Shown here: piece by piece, positions 40,538-52,558 of the stretch
Numbering within the stretch: position 1 is the first letter of the stretch
Layout of the letters: every line of letters begins with the position of its first letter
Assembly: GCA_963556145.1 (NCBI GenBank)
Contig: OY744463.1
Span: 7,874,001-7,938,000, forward strand
Source of the DNA: Hygrocybe punicea
Lineage: Eukaryota; Basidiomycota; Agaricomycetes; Agaricales; Hygrophoraceae
Length of the DNA: 64,000 nt
Direction of reading: 5' to 3'
The notes under the pieces: generated by a model
The model's input: the letters and a program-made list of their open reading frames with translations, nothing else
Told to the model about the DNA's origin: nothing
Database searches by the model: none
Made by a program: the position numbers and the translations under genes

Positions 40538-42590
40538 CTAACCATTAGTTTCAGCAACCCGCAGACACAGTGCTAGGCTTACCACGATATGTATCAGGGC
40601 ATCCTGTTCTTCAGGACTTAAAGCATCTGCGCCAACTTCAAAAACACACGAGGAGATATCAAGTTTGTGGGACTGTTTCACTTTTGCAAGGCGCTGATTC
40701 CGTAAACTGGTAGCAGCGTTGTGGTCGTCGGTTGCAAATATGATGCACCAATCGCGACTTGCAACAAATCGCTTTGGAAGATTGTCAAAAATGTCATCGA
40801 TTCTGGTTGAATTCATGGCGTGCAGGTAGGAGATAGTCGATTGAATGAGCATTCCGAGTTTATCCGTGCAAATGATAGCGTCGACAGAGGTAAACGCGGA
40901 GGAAGTCGGTCGCCAATAAAAGGGTACTTTTAGATTGTTTGCATTTGCAAGTTTGGATAGACCACCTAGCGGAACAACATTCGAACACACCGGATTAATG
41001 AGAATTTCCGATTTAGGGTTTGCGGGTAGGGCTGTTAACGGCTCAGACTTTGGGTGGGCGGTCAGCCGTACATGTAAGAACTTCTCAAAATACCAGCCAG
41101 CCGAGCTCCCGAACCATGGGTGTCCGCGGATCAAGCTGATGAATTGACTTTGCTGACAGGTATCCGCTGCAGCGAGAGCACGGATAACGAAACCACGCAG
41201 GTGGAGGGTTTGAATTTGTGCCTTTCCCAATTGTCTTTCCTTATTAAGGTCCAGCGATTCCGGTCGCACGGTGAAGAGTGTATGCGGAATATCGTTATTG
41301 AAGTCGAGCCCACCAGCCAAGTCTTGCATGAGTGGGGTTCTGGATGAAATGTTTCGCGGCCAAGTCGACCATCGCAGCTCTCTCCTTCGGTGTGATGTTG
41401 CCACGCTCTAGGTCAATGCAGACGCGCGCGGAAGGTCCCCAAGTGTCAAAGTGCGCCTGCAGATTCTTGACATCAAGTTTGGATAGTTCTCTTATAATTT
41501 ATTTCTTAGCTTCTTCGAGAGGTGACAAAAATGGTGGAATGTTGCGCTCACCCCTAGAGCAATCAGCTCATTCTTGGAAATACAGTCATTCTTGGAAATA
41601 CACGAACAACATCGCATGCCTGTGGCTTTCCAATTTTGCCATCATGACGCCTTCGGGGAGGAGGCCTGGACAACCCAGACTGGCTGCGTAATCGTTTCGT
41701 TTGAATCAGATAGGGCCCATGTGCCTTGGGGAAGTTTACTGGCATTGGATGACGCAAAGCGTGTGTACAGAAGCACCGGTCCCAGTGAAGAGAAAGAATC
41801 GATCATCACGCATTTGTAAAGCTGTTGGAAGTCCAGTATTGACGCGCATAAGCAGAATGAAAGGGAGAAAGTACATTTTCCCTGTCCTCCATTAAGCGTC
41901 CAAAGTAATGCCACTCAGTTGTAATTACTCACCAACGCCTGGTTGCCCGCTGATGACAACTCCGCCATTGCGCATGAGCGACCAGGATTGCATTACCTTG
42001 TATGCGGCCTGATACTCCTTGCGAACGAGAAGGACATTTTCATGGAATTTAAGGGTTGATACTCGCAATTTTTTGAGCAGCTCTGGCTTAAAGTATTGGA
42101 ACTGGCGGTGGCTGGCGCGGAATTTAATGGGTTTGTTCCAGAGTTCATCATATATGACCTTCGCTATGTTCTCAGACTCGGTAAAATCTGCGGATGCAGC
42201 TGGGCAACAAAATCATCAGAGATAGGAAGGAAGAAAATGCGATTCAGGCCGGAAAGAACTTCGTCAGTATAATCCATGCTGAAAGGAACTTTTATTCACC
42301 AGTGGCTGGGTCCCGCTGGGAGTTTTGCGAAGATGCGGAACCTGTCATTGGCTGGTTGCGCCGGCCAATAACGCGAGACGAGCTTCCAGGCCGTCAGCTT
42401 CCGAGTACCTTCATCGCCCTCCTTGATTTCCAGGAGGCTGAGAGAATCCTCGTCGTAAAAATGAAGGAACTTATTCACTGAGACTTTGCCACTGAGAGGA
42501 ACATTAACGTCAAAAGACGAGCCTCTGCGTTCAACGAGACAAGAGAGCTCAAGGGAGGAGTCCTGGGCTTGCCAGTGAGAGGATCTCGGC
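40538..42590 (-). CDS. Crinkler/RHS-like P-loop NTPase
   Basis: The N-terminus (about 42590-42300) reads LELSCLVERRGSSFDVNVPL, SVNKFLHFYDEDS, WKLVSRYWPA and FRIFAKLPAG, resembling the ubiquitin-like Crinkler N-domain (LxC..., then LWKV). After an intron: ENIAKVIYDELWNKPIKFRA, HENVLLVRKEYQAAYKVMQS and the Walker A VVISGQPGVG-K, split by an intron at 41980-41890 (GTGAGT..ACAG, then GKMYFLPFILLMRVNTGLPTALQ). The Walker A lacks the usual Thr/Ser after Lys (GKM). The C-terminal part (41150-40538) has HPWFGSSAGWYFEKFLHVRL, CIIFATDDHN and EEQDALIHIVVSLAL. Intron positions in 41.2-41.8 kb are uncertain, so integrity is not proven. The true start codon may lie upstream of 42600. Such genes are expanded in Agaricomycetes; role uncertain. 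Confidence 0.6.
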
Positions 42591-43376
42591 GATACTCTTA
42601 TTACTGTAACAAAAAGTCACATTTGACCAAAATTGTTACTTCTCCGACCAATATTTATCTCCGTCTCCAAGTGTGCGCATAACCTCTTCATATGTGTAGC
42701 GGTACTTCCTTCATTGAGATATAAGAACAGGCAAACGAGCAGGATCATGTCCTGCCTCTGATTTTTGGATGTCCAATCAAGAATGCGGTCTATGTATACG
42801 AATTGGGCCAGGTAAGGTCCAGCCTCGTACCTTCACTCGTCGCTGTCCAAGATATCCCTCTGCTCCTCTCAGAGCGGCCATCTTTTCTTTCTCCCACCCC
42901 ACTACCTTTTTAGCCAATTCCCCACCCACATAATCCCCCACTCATTCAACCCACCAGCCACTCCTCTAGCAGTAGGCATCGTCGACTACTCTACCTCATT
43001 ACAATCAACTCGACGCATCGTTCACGTCCTAATAAAGAAATCCCGCGCTGCTTGGCCCGCCCGCCCTCGCAGCTCATTGGACTCCTTGCTTAGGTCTGGA
43101 TTTGGTTTCTGGTTGGAAAAAACCCCTGCGTGTTTTTTCCCCCAAAAAGAAGATTGCTATTCCGTAATCACACCTCTCTCTATATACCCTTAAAATTGAC
43201 CAAAACTATAGCCTGCACGAACATAGATGGCGGGACTTCGCGACCCTTGCCTTTCCCTTTTCGAGACGACATCACGATAATACGACGACAATACTGTACT
43301 AGTAAATCCGTCGGCAAAACCTATAAATCAATATCGGAGTTGGAACCAATAAAGCAAAAATTTTCACCAAGTACAT
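42591..43376. other. No gene seen
   Basis: Intergenic, pyrimidine-rich near 42880-43030. It may contain the promoter of the zinc finger/kinase gene, now separated from it by the MITE that follows. Confidence 0.5.
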
Positions 43377-43384
43377 GCTGAAAA

Positions 43385-43919
43385 AGGACCCCCGATTATC
43401 TCTACTAAGGCCAGATCACAAAAACTCGAATTTTGATTTTCATGTCCGGATAAAAAATGGCCAATTTTGGCCGATTTTGTCCGGACTTTGATCTGGCCTG
43501 CCAATTTCAGTAATTTTTGTCCGGATTAGCGATCTAGCCTACTAGGAAGGCGGAATTTCATTTATGTCGCCATTGGTTTATACTGAGGAGCCCTTGTATG
43601 TCCTGGTCCATGGGCCCTCCCACCGTTGCAGAGGATTGAGATTGAGGATTGAGATTAAGCGTAATGCTTCATTTGCCTGCGAGCTGTGACATGTGTGGCT
43701 CGAAATTAATTATTAATCAATAAATTTTCTTGCAATGTCCCCTGTTGTCCGGATTTCTAACTAGCCTTGGGAAGATGGGGGGCCCCTGTCCGGACTTTGG
43801 AACTGGCATTTTTGCCACCTGGAGCGGTTTTGTCCGGACTTTACCCTGGCATTTTGTGCTAAAACCTCAAAATTTGTCCGGATTTTGATCTGGCCTTAGT
43901 AGAGATAATCGGGGGTCCT
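43385..43919. mobile_element. 535-bp MITE with 34-bp perfect TIRs
   Basis: Both ends read inwards AGGACCCCCGATTATCTCTA and continue CTAAGGCCAGATCA, 34 bp with no mismatch (43385-43418, 43886-43919). The 8-bp target duplication GCTGAAAA is perfect (43377-43384, 43920-43927). Inside are repeated TTTTGTCCGGA / TGATCTGGCC words. No coding capacity. The 8-bp duplication suggests hAT-class mobilisation, although the termini do not match the other hAT elements here. Confidence 0.93.
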
Positions 43920-44081
43920 GCTGAAAACAATTTTCTGGTGAGGCCATACCCTAGCCCTGTGTTGTGGGCGTTGTGGGCGTTGTGGCGTTGTGGGCGATTC
44001 CACAAAACTCACATCTCGCCATCTCGCCATCTCGCCTGTAACGCTCTCATTTCCTCTCTCAGAAACTCGGTTCTCAAGGAC

Positions 44082-46757
44082 ATGGTTAGTTTTCATTGTA
44101 ATAACATGTTTGTAGAATTCGCTCATTCGCCAACAATTTACGCACCAAAGTCCCCAAAGCCTGGGAATCCATTCAAATGCGGGGTACCAGGTTGTAATCA
44201 CAGTTTTCGGACGCACCAAGGCATCCTACAACATACAGCTGTTGTTCATTCAATGCCCAATCGCTCCACAGGGAACGCATTTACATGTGGCGTTCAAGGC
44301 TGCAACCTTACCTTCCCATCACATCAGGCGCTAATGCGACATGGTTCTAACTCTCATCCACGTCCTCAACCAAGTTCTCTATCATTCAAATGTGGTGCCC
44401 CTAATTGTAATCAGAGTTTTCGAATGCATGCAGAATTACTACAGCATACCATAGTTGCTCATCCAAGGGTGCCCAGCGCAAGTCAGCGCGTTGACCCTAC
44501 TCCGACTGTTCATGATCATGTTTTTTCCCCGTGAGTCGTGACTTTTCTATATGCATTATCGATCCGACATTGCTGCCACAGACTTCGGAGGCCGACCATT
44601 GAACCACTGTCGACTTCAGTCCAGCGTCATTCGTCGATGCCTGAAGGTCTTGTTGAAGATTCTTTCACCTCGAATTATGGAGAAGGTGATAACTTTGGTC
44701 AAGAGCGGCACAGAAAGGTGAAAATTGCGGCGGCGCAAGGTCTCTCCATTTCATGACTGTTTATTGCCACAAGTCTGACCATGCTTGTGGGACAGCACCT
44801 CTCATGAATCCGCAATCTCAACCTCTGGGGGGCATGGTACAGGGGACCTCCTCCGTCTTGGTAAACATGATTACGATAAGAGATCGGATTCATACTGAAC
44901 CACGCGCAAAGCCGTCACCTTCGTTTGATATGCATACCGTATTACAACAAATTTCCCAGCTGTTGCCTCAATTCTCTTCCATTCCGGCGGAACCACCAAT
45001 AAATGCGACTGAACCGAAAGTCTACAGGGTATGTGACACTCTCCTCTCCGATATCCAAAATGCAAGCTGATCCATTCTTCGAACAAAGCATCTGGCGCAG
45101 CTGCTTGTATCAAAGCTACCAGGAACGTCGGTAAACCACAAGGACACGAGGTGATTTCTTTGACTGCAATTCTATATAAGATTCTGACTCTAACATGCTC
45201 AGGGACCGTCTGCGATGCTGCGTCGGCAATATGGAGAAGTTGGATGAAGTGTCCAGTCTTGCGGAAAGTCGCCAATATCGTCTCCACTTGTTAAAAGTAG
45301 GGTCTGGCATTTACTGTTTGATGACATGGCATCTTTAAATTGGTTCGTTCAGTTCCGGGAGGAAATGGGTTGCAATGACGTTGAGGTTCGTCAAGCACTC
45401 GACAAGGACGACGAAGATATATCTCATATGCTACGACGTGTCTTGAACTCGCAAGTGAGGGAAAGTCAAATGTTGACGCTAGAAGGAGACCAAGCCACTC
45501 AATTCATGGCGTTGTTGCAAGAGGTATGTTGAAACTCACCGTGAAATCCACGTTTGGGTGATATATACACGTGCACCAAACAGGCTACTGTGGGTAACAA
45601 TGATGTAAGGTTCTGTCGTTCGGCTCGACGTATGAAGCGCAAACTATATCAAGTCTGTCAAAAATTACCTCCGAACCTATTTGTTGAGGGTGTCACCCTC
45701 ACAAGCGAACAACAAGTCGGTGGTGGAGGCTTTGCGGACATTTTCAAGGCGTCGCACAATGGTATCGACGTTGCTCTCAAGCGTCTTCGAATATTTGGAA
45801 CTGGCAATCATGACAAATCCTTCAAAGAAGTGGGGCTATCAGTAGATAAGCTCCAGCGAAGTTGACTGATTTTGCTAAACAGATGACGAAGGAGGTCAGC
45901 GCATGGGAAAATCTGAAACACCCATATGTATTACAATTTATTGGACTGGATGCAGAAACGTTTCCTTCGCATTTGCCTTGCATTGTGACACCGTGGATGA
46001 AGCATGGGACTATTCTAGATTACATCAAGCGTCACGTTCCGTCCCCTAGCCGCATTGATGGACTCGTGAGCGGCCATGCCTTTGTTCCCCCCTCGAAACT
46101 CATTTAGATGCTATTCACCGTAGGCACTCGAAATTGCACAAGGTTTGGACTACCTGCACTCCCAAGACATAGTGCATGGTGACCTTCGTGGAGTAAGATC
46201 ATGATATCTTACGATTCATAAAAAATACCATTGATGCGATTCTGGCAGAACAATATTCTCATAGACGACAACTGGCATCCCCGCCTTGCTGATTTTGGGC
46301 TGGCGGGTTTTATGGATGAGACTCAGTCAACGCAGTCAGACAGTAAGGGTTCTGTTCGGTGGATGGCACCGGAATTGCTCGATCCGGGACACTTCGGCAT
46401 GAGGTTCAGGAAGACCAAGGCCAGCGATATGTATGCGCTTGGATGTACTTTTTTGGAGGTCAGCTCCTGGCCAAGGGCACTTTTGTATCGCCATGACTGA
46501 CAGGATAATGGCAATTTGATTTCTCGTAGATCTACACAATGGAGGTCCCATTCCCGGGGATTCCCGATGGGGTACTGATTATCCGGACCGTCCTGGATGC
46601 TAATCGCCCGGAGAGACCTTCGAGGGACGCGATATCTGACCAGCAATGGGGTCTAATTGAAGCTTGCTGGGCCCAACGACCTGCAGATCGCAAGCTGATC
46701 GAGGAGTTGCTAGGAATGATGAAGGAGTTGGATTTCGGTGTAGCATTAATGTCGTAA
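44082..46757 (+). CDS. Three C2H2 zinc fingers fused to a TKL-type protein kinase
   Basis: N-terminus: three tandem fingers, FKCGVPGCNHSFRTHQGILQ..H, FTCGVQGCNLTFPSHQALMR..H, FKCGAPNCNQSFRMHAELLQ..H (44175-44470). The frame ends at CCC|GTGAGT (about 44530). Splicing to ..CACAG|ACTTCGG keeps it open, and further clean GT-AG joins (after HRK, KVYR, DT, HLLK, ALLQE) run into the kinase. Kinase motifs: glycine loop VGGGGFADIFKA, VALK lysine (ALKRLRI), catalytic loop IVHGDLRG..NILI, DFG (LADFGLAGF), APE (RWMAPELLD), SDMYALGCTFLE, and C-lobe CWAQRPADRK; stop at 46757. HGDLRG in place of HRDLK is usual in basidiomycete TKL-like kinases. The start is uncertain (44082, 44107 or 43938). Confidence 0.75.
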
Positions 46758-47188
46758 GGGTGGATCGTAACTCTGGATATTTATATTTCTTTTGTAAGTG
46801 TACAGTACCTCGGCCATGACATTGATATTCTCCACCATAGGAGGGAAATGCAAACCGAACACCGGCGAAATCAATTTCTTCAGAAGACTGATCTATTCCT
46901 ACCTTAGTGCCATTAAGAAAATCGTGAACTTGGTACACGTTCGAGTTCAATGTTTGCGCGTCTGGTTCATAATAGAAGATCAGCAAAGCCATGTTCGGGT
47001 TGCGACGACCTGCTGTCGCGTTTCAGCTCTGAATATGTGCCCTGAATATGGCTGTTCCATAATGTGCCGTGTGCAGTACGTCGATTTGACGGTCTATGAT
47101 ATTCTAATTAAAATAATATTCTAATAGATAACAACAGCAATTCAATTGCTGGTGGTAAGATGAAAGGAAGAAGGCCTTTCTTCGGGCT
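46758..47188. other. No gene seen
   Basis: AT-rich 3' intergenic region between convergent genes. Confidence 0.6.
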
Positions 47189-49164
47189 CTACACCACCAC
47201 CACACCGCTCTTCGATTCAACCTTGGATACAGACTCGATGGCCTGGATGGCCAGCGCAGTCGTCACACCATCATTACTAATCACCAGCCCAGATGCCCCA
47301 TACTTGTAAAACCAGCCTTGAGTCCATGACCCATCCGCCTGCTGCATCGACAATAAACGCTCGAAATCGGGGCGATACACCATGTCCACGGTCGCTGCTG
47401 CGATTATGCGCATAGCGAGAGCGAGGGTGTCGCCCTCTCGGCCGAATAGTTCGGCCACGCGCGAGCTGAATGCCCGCCCGAGCCGCCGCCGCACTGAAGG
47501 CGCATACTGGATAAGGCGTGCGAGGAAGTAAAGGAAGGTCTCTGGCGTCGCGTAGTAGAGTGTCCCGTCGACGTATGCGCGGTGTACGAGAACGTTCTCT
47601 ACCCAGTCCAGAGTCGAATCTAGCTCGTGTCCCCGGCCGTTGCGGTAGAAGAGCGAGAGGACATTAACGCAGACGACGGGATCTAATGTGTAACCATCCA
47701 GGTGATGGTGGTGGTGGTGTAGTTTCAGAGCAATCAATGCATGGGATGCTGATGAGGACGGTAATACCTTACCTATGCGTGGCCGAGAGTGGTCAAAGTA
47801 GACTTGAATGATGCCATCTTTATTACGGAACGCAAGCATTTCGTCCATGACTTCATGTTTGATCTTGGACTCGACATGCGTCGACACCGTCAGACCGATG
47901 GAAGTGGTATCTAAATCATTTCTATCGATGGAGAGAGAGAGAGTCCGTAAGCGTGCGCGCGCGGCAGCGCCATCGTCTATTTGGAATAATTGGAATAACG
48001 TACGGGAACCGTTCAGTTGTGAGAGTCCCGCTGCCTGAATGATCGAGTTAGCTTTGCCATGACTCGATATCATATATACCCGGTGGAACTTGCCTTGGAA
48101 AAAATTAAAATGTCTAGGATGCTTGACAAAATCGACGAGCGAACTGTCGCCGGTCGCTTCCAGAATCAGCAATTGCGCGAAATTCTATCCAGTCAAATAA
48201 AGTAATGTGAGCAAATATAGCGTGCACCAGGACGCTAGGTTTATGGCATACCTCGCTCAGGGTAACGCCGTTCGAGGTTACAGACGGGAGTTGCTTCTTG
48301 TTGGTGCGCAAGAAGGACCAAGCGCGTTGAATGGGATCCTCACATAGATTTTTCAGTTGACGAATGACGTTATCAGCATCATCGAATATGATACCGCGCA
48401 CACCAAAGGAGCGGGCGGTCAGCACGTTTTCAACCTTGTCGTCCACGAAGACGGTTTGCTTTGGATTTATCCCTGCTTCGGTGAAAACGTGCTGGTAGAA
48501 CCCGACGTTTGGTTTGCGTTCATGTGCTTCGGCTCTGGAGTCCCGAGGAGGATCAGTATGAAATCGTGAGTCTGGGAGAGACTGGGGGGGACTGCCAGTG
48601 AAGAAGGCTGGTTAAAGAAAATGTTTCTTACGAGATAAAGACCATATCGAAGAGGGCCCAATCTGACGGATCAGCCTTGGTCTTGAGGACTTCCCAGTCC
48701 GGTGCGGATATATTTGACATGGCGAAGATTGCTTTCCCAGATGCCCTGAGTTCCCGGATGATCTCGAGCATTTTTGGGTCGCTCCTGAGAGTGCTCCGAG
48801 CGGCCTGGAAAGCACGAGCAACATGTTCTACAGGTACATTGAACTCTTCAGCGCCTTTCGCGTACGCCTCGTCCTCGGAGATGTTCCCTCTCTCGTACTC
48901 GAACCACGCGGCAGAACGAAGGATTTGTTTCAGTGGCTTGGGTGGAAGGGGTGAATCCGGGGAGGCTGCAGACCACGTGAAGAGGACGTCGCCGAGGTCG
49001 AATATTATGTTTTTGATCTGACGGTTAGGTAGGGTTGTTGTGTCTCGTTCGACGACGAGAGCCTCTGGAGAAGAGAGTGAGTCGTTATGGTTTGAGGAGT
49101 TGAACGAAGGGAGTGGCAAGGGGAGGGGTGAGCTCGGTTCGATCCCTAGGACGATGCTGGACAT
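47189..49164 (-). CDS. HAD-type class II sesquiterpene cyclase (drimane-type)
   Basis: Two modules. The N-terminal HAD-like domain has IIFDLGDVLFTW (motif I nucleophile), AIFAMSNISAPDW (motif II), KPNVGFYQHVFTEAG and TVFVDDKVENVLTARSFG (motif IV). The C-terminal terpene-cyclase beta-type domain has the class II acid motif DLDTT (NDLDTTSIGL, about 47900) and a repeat end ADGSWTQGWFYKYGASGLVI. The order matches fungal AstC/DrtB/AncC-type cyclases, which protonate farnesyl diphosphate to give drimanyl or albicanyl diphosphate. The start MSSIVLGIEP is at 49164; introns at about 48630-48545 and 48250-48190 join cleanly (VFI-SAEAHERKP; TLSE-NFAQLL). A further intron near 48080 is possible. It is divergent from the P450 at 50196 and the anchor of the cluster. 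Confidence 0.85.
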
Positions 49165-50195
49165 CGGAAATTCAACAGAATGATTCCTCTGCTGATGCTG
49201 CCTAAATATTGAGCGGGTCCACCTGGATTGAGAAGGAGCGGAAAATCTCAGAGGGTTCCATCGAAAACTCCATCTGCCAATATCGCCACCGATAGAGGCT
49301 GCGCATCTCATTATCATGTGTCTGAAGCTTCGCTGTCGGCGGATGTGATCAGTACGTGCCAGTACTAGTGTCATGAGCCCCAAGAAGAATCGTAGACTCG
49401 GAGAGTCGGAGCAGCCTAGCAATTTTCTCTCGGAGGAGAGGATGGCTCAGTGGCAGATGGCTTGCTTTCACATCAAAAAACTCAAAGCTTACCTGATGTC
49501 GTTACTAACCCACACCGCCAAGATGGAGTAGCGAACTTGAAAAACTTGGGACTGGGGCTGTTCTCTTGTCTGCCATTTTGGGACTGGGGCCCGGGTATTT
49601 GATTTTTTGATATATTGTTGGGACTCGAAACTCGAACGTGTCTATCTTTAGCGCAATAAGTGATTGGCAATAATGGGACGTTCGGAATAGCACTTACTCT
49701 CAAACACCGAGAAAAGTCTGGTTGGTGACGATCGGATCCACTTGAAGTTGCGATCATTTGACTTGGTTTATATATAGCACGTGTCTGATCATGCCACACT
49801 GTGAGTTCACACAAAACAGCCCGGTAAAACACCGGACACCGCTAGTTTTCATGGTACAGCCCCACCAAGGATGCAAGACCAACCAAAGGTAAGCGGCGGG
49901 AACACGGTGTAATTACTCTGATTGCTAGCTGACAGTCTGCAGCAGAACCATCTAACACCGATGCTACCGCCGGTTGCGGTCTGTCGACAGTCATGATGAT
50001 AGCCAAGGGTGGGTCTGAGTGACAGTTCATCCTTCCACTAATGCTTCTGCGACAGCAAAACATTGATTAGTGCCGTTGGTATCCACATACATACGTGGCC
50101 TGCCGTCGAGAATATCTCTTACTGTCCTATGCCTATTTGATTCTGATTCGAGCGGTACCTGATAATATCATACAACCCCACCCCTTCGCACAATA
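49165..50195. promoter_or_regulatory. Shared upstream region of cyclase and P450
   Basis: 1.03 kb between divergent starts, so a likely bidirectional control region for two cluster genes. No specific operator identified. Confidence 0.4.
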
Positions 50196-52278
50196 ATGTC
50201 GACTCTGCAACAGACGAGTCACATCCCGCCCAACTATTGGCCAGTCACGGCCATTGCGGCTGTCGTATTCCTCTGTGTTTTCGTTGTCAATATCTTTACC
50301 CCCCCTGCAAACCTCCGTCACCTTCCTAAAGTTCCCATTCTCCCCCTCCTTTGGAGCTACGCCCGCGCGGAAGTCGAAGATGTTCGTATCAAGAGACTCA
50401 TTCTCCCGTTTGCGAATGAGAAGGGCGAAGGCGCCGTCCTCGTCTACGCACTGGGTCGCTGGATTGTCCATGTACTAGATCACAAGGCGCGAGCAGTCAA
50501 CGCTACTCCTCACACAGGTATATCTTGCTGACAGTTCCCGCCCAGATCGCCAAAGACTTGTCGGCAGACATCACACTCTGGCCCAAGGAAGAGCCTCCCG
50601 GTTGGTAGCACATTTCTATCACGGCACCCCCAAGTATTTCATATATTTTTTTCAGATGAGATGTTGCTGTGGAGATTTGTCGGCAAGACCAACGTCATCC
50701 TCTCCAACGGTGTTAACTGGCAGCGACACTCCCGCGTCGTAAAGTCTGCTCTGAGTCGCACTGCACCAATCGGAGATTTCGTTGGGCTTACCAAAAAGCT
50801 CTTCCGCGTAATGGGCGACGGTGGCCTCCTCCGGTGGGACGACTTGACCATGGTGCGGCTTTTTTTTTCCCCCCTTTTTGGTCATTGCTTAACATGCCAC
50901 TGAGTTAGAGATTCACCTTGGACGCCGTTGGTGACTACCCAACTTGACTCACCCGAAAATTCAATTCTGACTAAGATGAATGTCTAGGGACGACTGCGCT
51001 CGGTCACGATTTCAACGCAATTGCAGATCGGAGCAGCCCTTTCGTCAAGGAGTACAACGAAGTCATGGATAGTATTGCCTCCCCAGCGTGAGTGGCAACC
51101 TACTAGTTCTTTCAGTTATGTTCATGGTATACAAATTAATGTTGGACCTCTTTTCTTAAAATCAGCTATCTCGTTTTCCCAAAATTGGAAAAGTGGTTTC
51201 CCCGCCATAGCGTGATAAGGAACATCGACGCCCTTGTTGCTAGATTCGGGCGTCTCCTGGAGGAAAAGAAGGAAAATAAAGGGAACGATATGTTGACATA
51301 CATGCTCGAGGAGGTGAGTGTCAACGTAAAAACCTCTCAAGTCCCCTAGTCAAATCCTGCCGACGCTTTTGGTCCTGGTTCTAGCCTGAGATGACGGACG
51401 AAGAATACCGTGACAACATGGTGGTGTTTTTCATTGCTGGTCACGTTCGTGTTTTTCTCTCCCGTTTTTTTGTTTTGTTTTTTCAGTCCTGAAATTGGTT
51501 TAACAGGATACAACCGCTGGAGCCATGTCAAGTCTCGTTTTCTACTTTGCCAAGAACCCCGATATGCAAGTTCGGGCAAGGAACGAGGTCATCGCCGCCT
51601 TGGGTCAAGACGAACCCAATCTTCAAAATCTCCGCAACATACCTTACACCCAAGCATGCATCCGGGAAGCTCTTCGGATCAACACTCCCATCGTGAAGCC
51701 ACATTTCTTTCGATGTTTTACACAATCTGTTGACAAGACGAATTTGCTTTGTGGTTCATTGTGTTCTCATTTTAGACATACATGGTTCCGCGTGCGTCTT
51801 CGAAACCGTCCCAGCTTGTCAGCTCCAGTGGCAAGACGTACTATTTACCCGCCAACACCTCCGTCATCTTGAACATCTGTTGCATACACTACAACGAGTC
51901 GTACTGGCCTAATGCGTACCAGTTTGATCCGTCGAGGTTCATTGGTGCGAGCGAACAAGACGAGGCGCGTGTGGACGCCAGCCTCTGGCTGTAAGTTTAT
52001 ATATATATTACAAACATTCGACAATCTAAAGATTATATATATGAAAAATTGACATGCAAATATACAGCCCGTTCGCATTGGGCCCGCGCCAATGCCCTGC
52101 CCGGAATTTTGCAATGTACGAACTCAAGACCCTCACTTCGATGATGCTTCAGAACTGGGAATGGACCTTGCCCAAGAACTCGCCGCACGAGAAGGCGCCT
52201 CAAAATGGGTTTTCGCCCTTTGCGCTGAGCTTGCCCAAGGATTTGGACATCATGTTCAAGAAGAGAGATAGGATTTGA
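50196..52278 (+). CDS. Cytochrome P450 monooxygenase 1
   Basis: Haem-thiolate monooxygenase, ER-anchored. The start MSTLQQTSHIPPNYWP leads to a hydrophobic anchor (AAVVFLCVFVVNIF), then PPANLRHLPKVPILPL. C-helix region: NWQRHSRVV. I-helix AGH-DTTAGAMSSL is split by an intron (about 51445-51507). ExxR: CIREALR. Haem loop PFALGPRQCPARNFAMYELK (52072-52131), with Ala where Gly is most common after Cys-x. Many short introns; the exons found cover the full length (about 530 aa), ending PKDLDIMFKKRDRI. It likely oxidises the cyclase product, by neighbourhood. The 3' end is convergent with the dehydrogenase. Confidence 0.88.
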
Positions 52279-52558
52279 GGGAGGGAGCGAGGGAGGGAGG
52301 GAGAGGGAGGGGGGGAGGCGTTGCATTGAATATTACTACACCAGAAATCAAGTCGCAGTAGATCACGTTCTGAGAAATGAACACATCTTTCCGAGTTCCC
52401 TGATATATTCCAAGACACTTTGTGCAGAACAGTGAATATGTGCAGAACGGAGAATATGGTCTTTGGAAACTCGATCAAACTGGTTAAAGCATGGACTGCG
52501 GTCATTTATCACGAACAGTAGTAGATCTCGGCATCCGCAGATACTTTCAAAAAACCTT

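Noticed and set aside
43938..44081. Upstream start MRPYPSPVLW for the zinc finger-kinase gene
   Set aside because: Built on a GTTGTGGGC short repeat at the MITE border; later Met codons are more credible, though it cannot be excluded.
47808..48038. Plus-strand frame within the terpene cyclase gene
   Set aside because: Shadow of the cyclase exon on the minus strand.
51410..51733. Hydrophobic 107-aa frame in P450 1
   Set aside because: Spans an intron and an out-of-frame exon of the P450; not independent.
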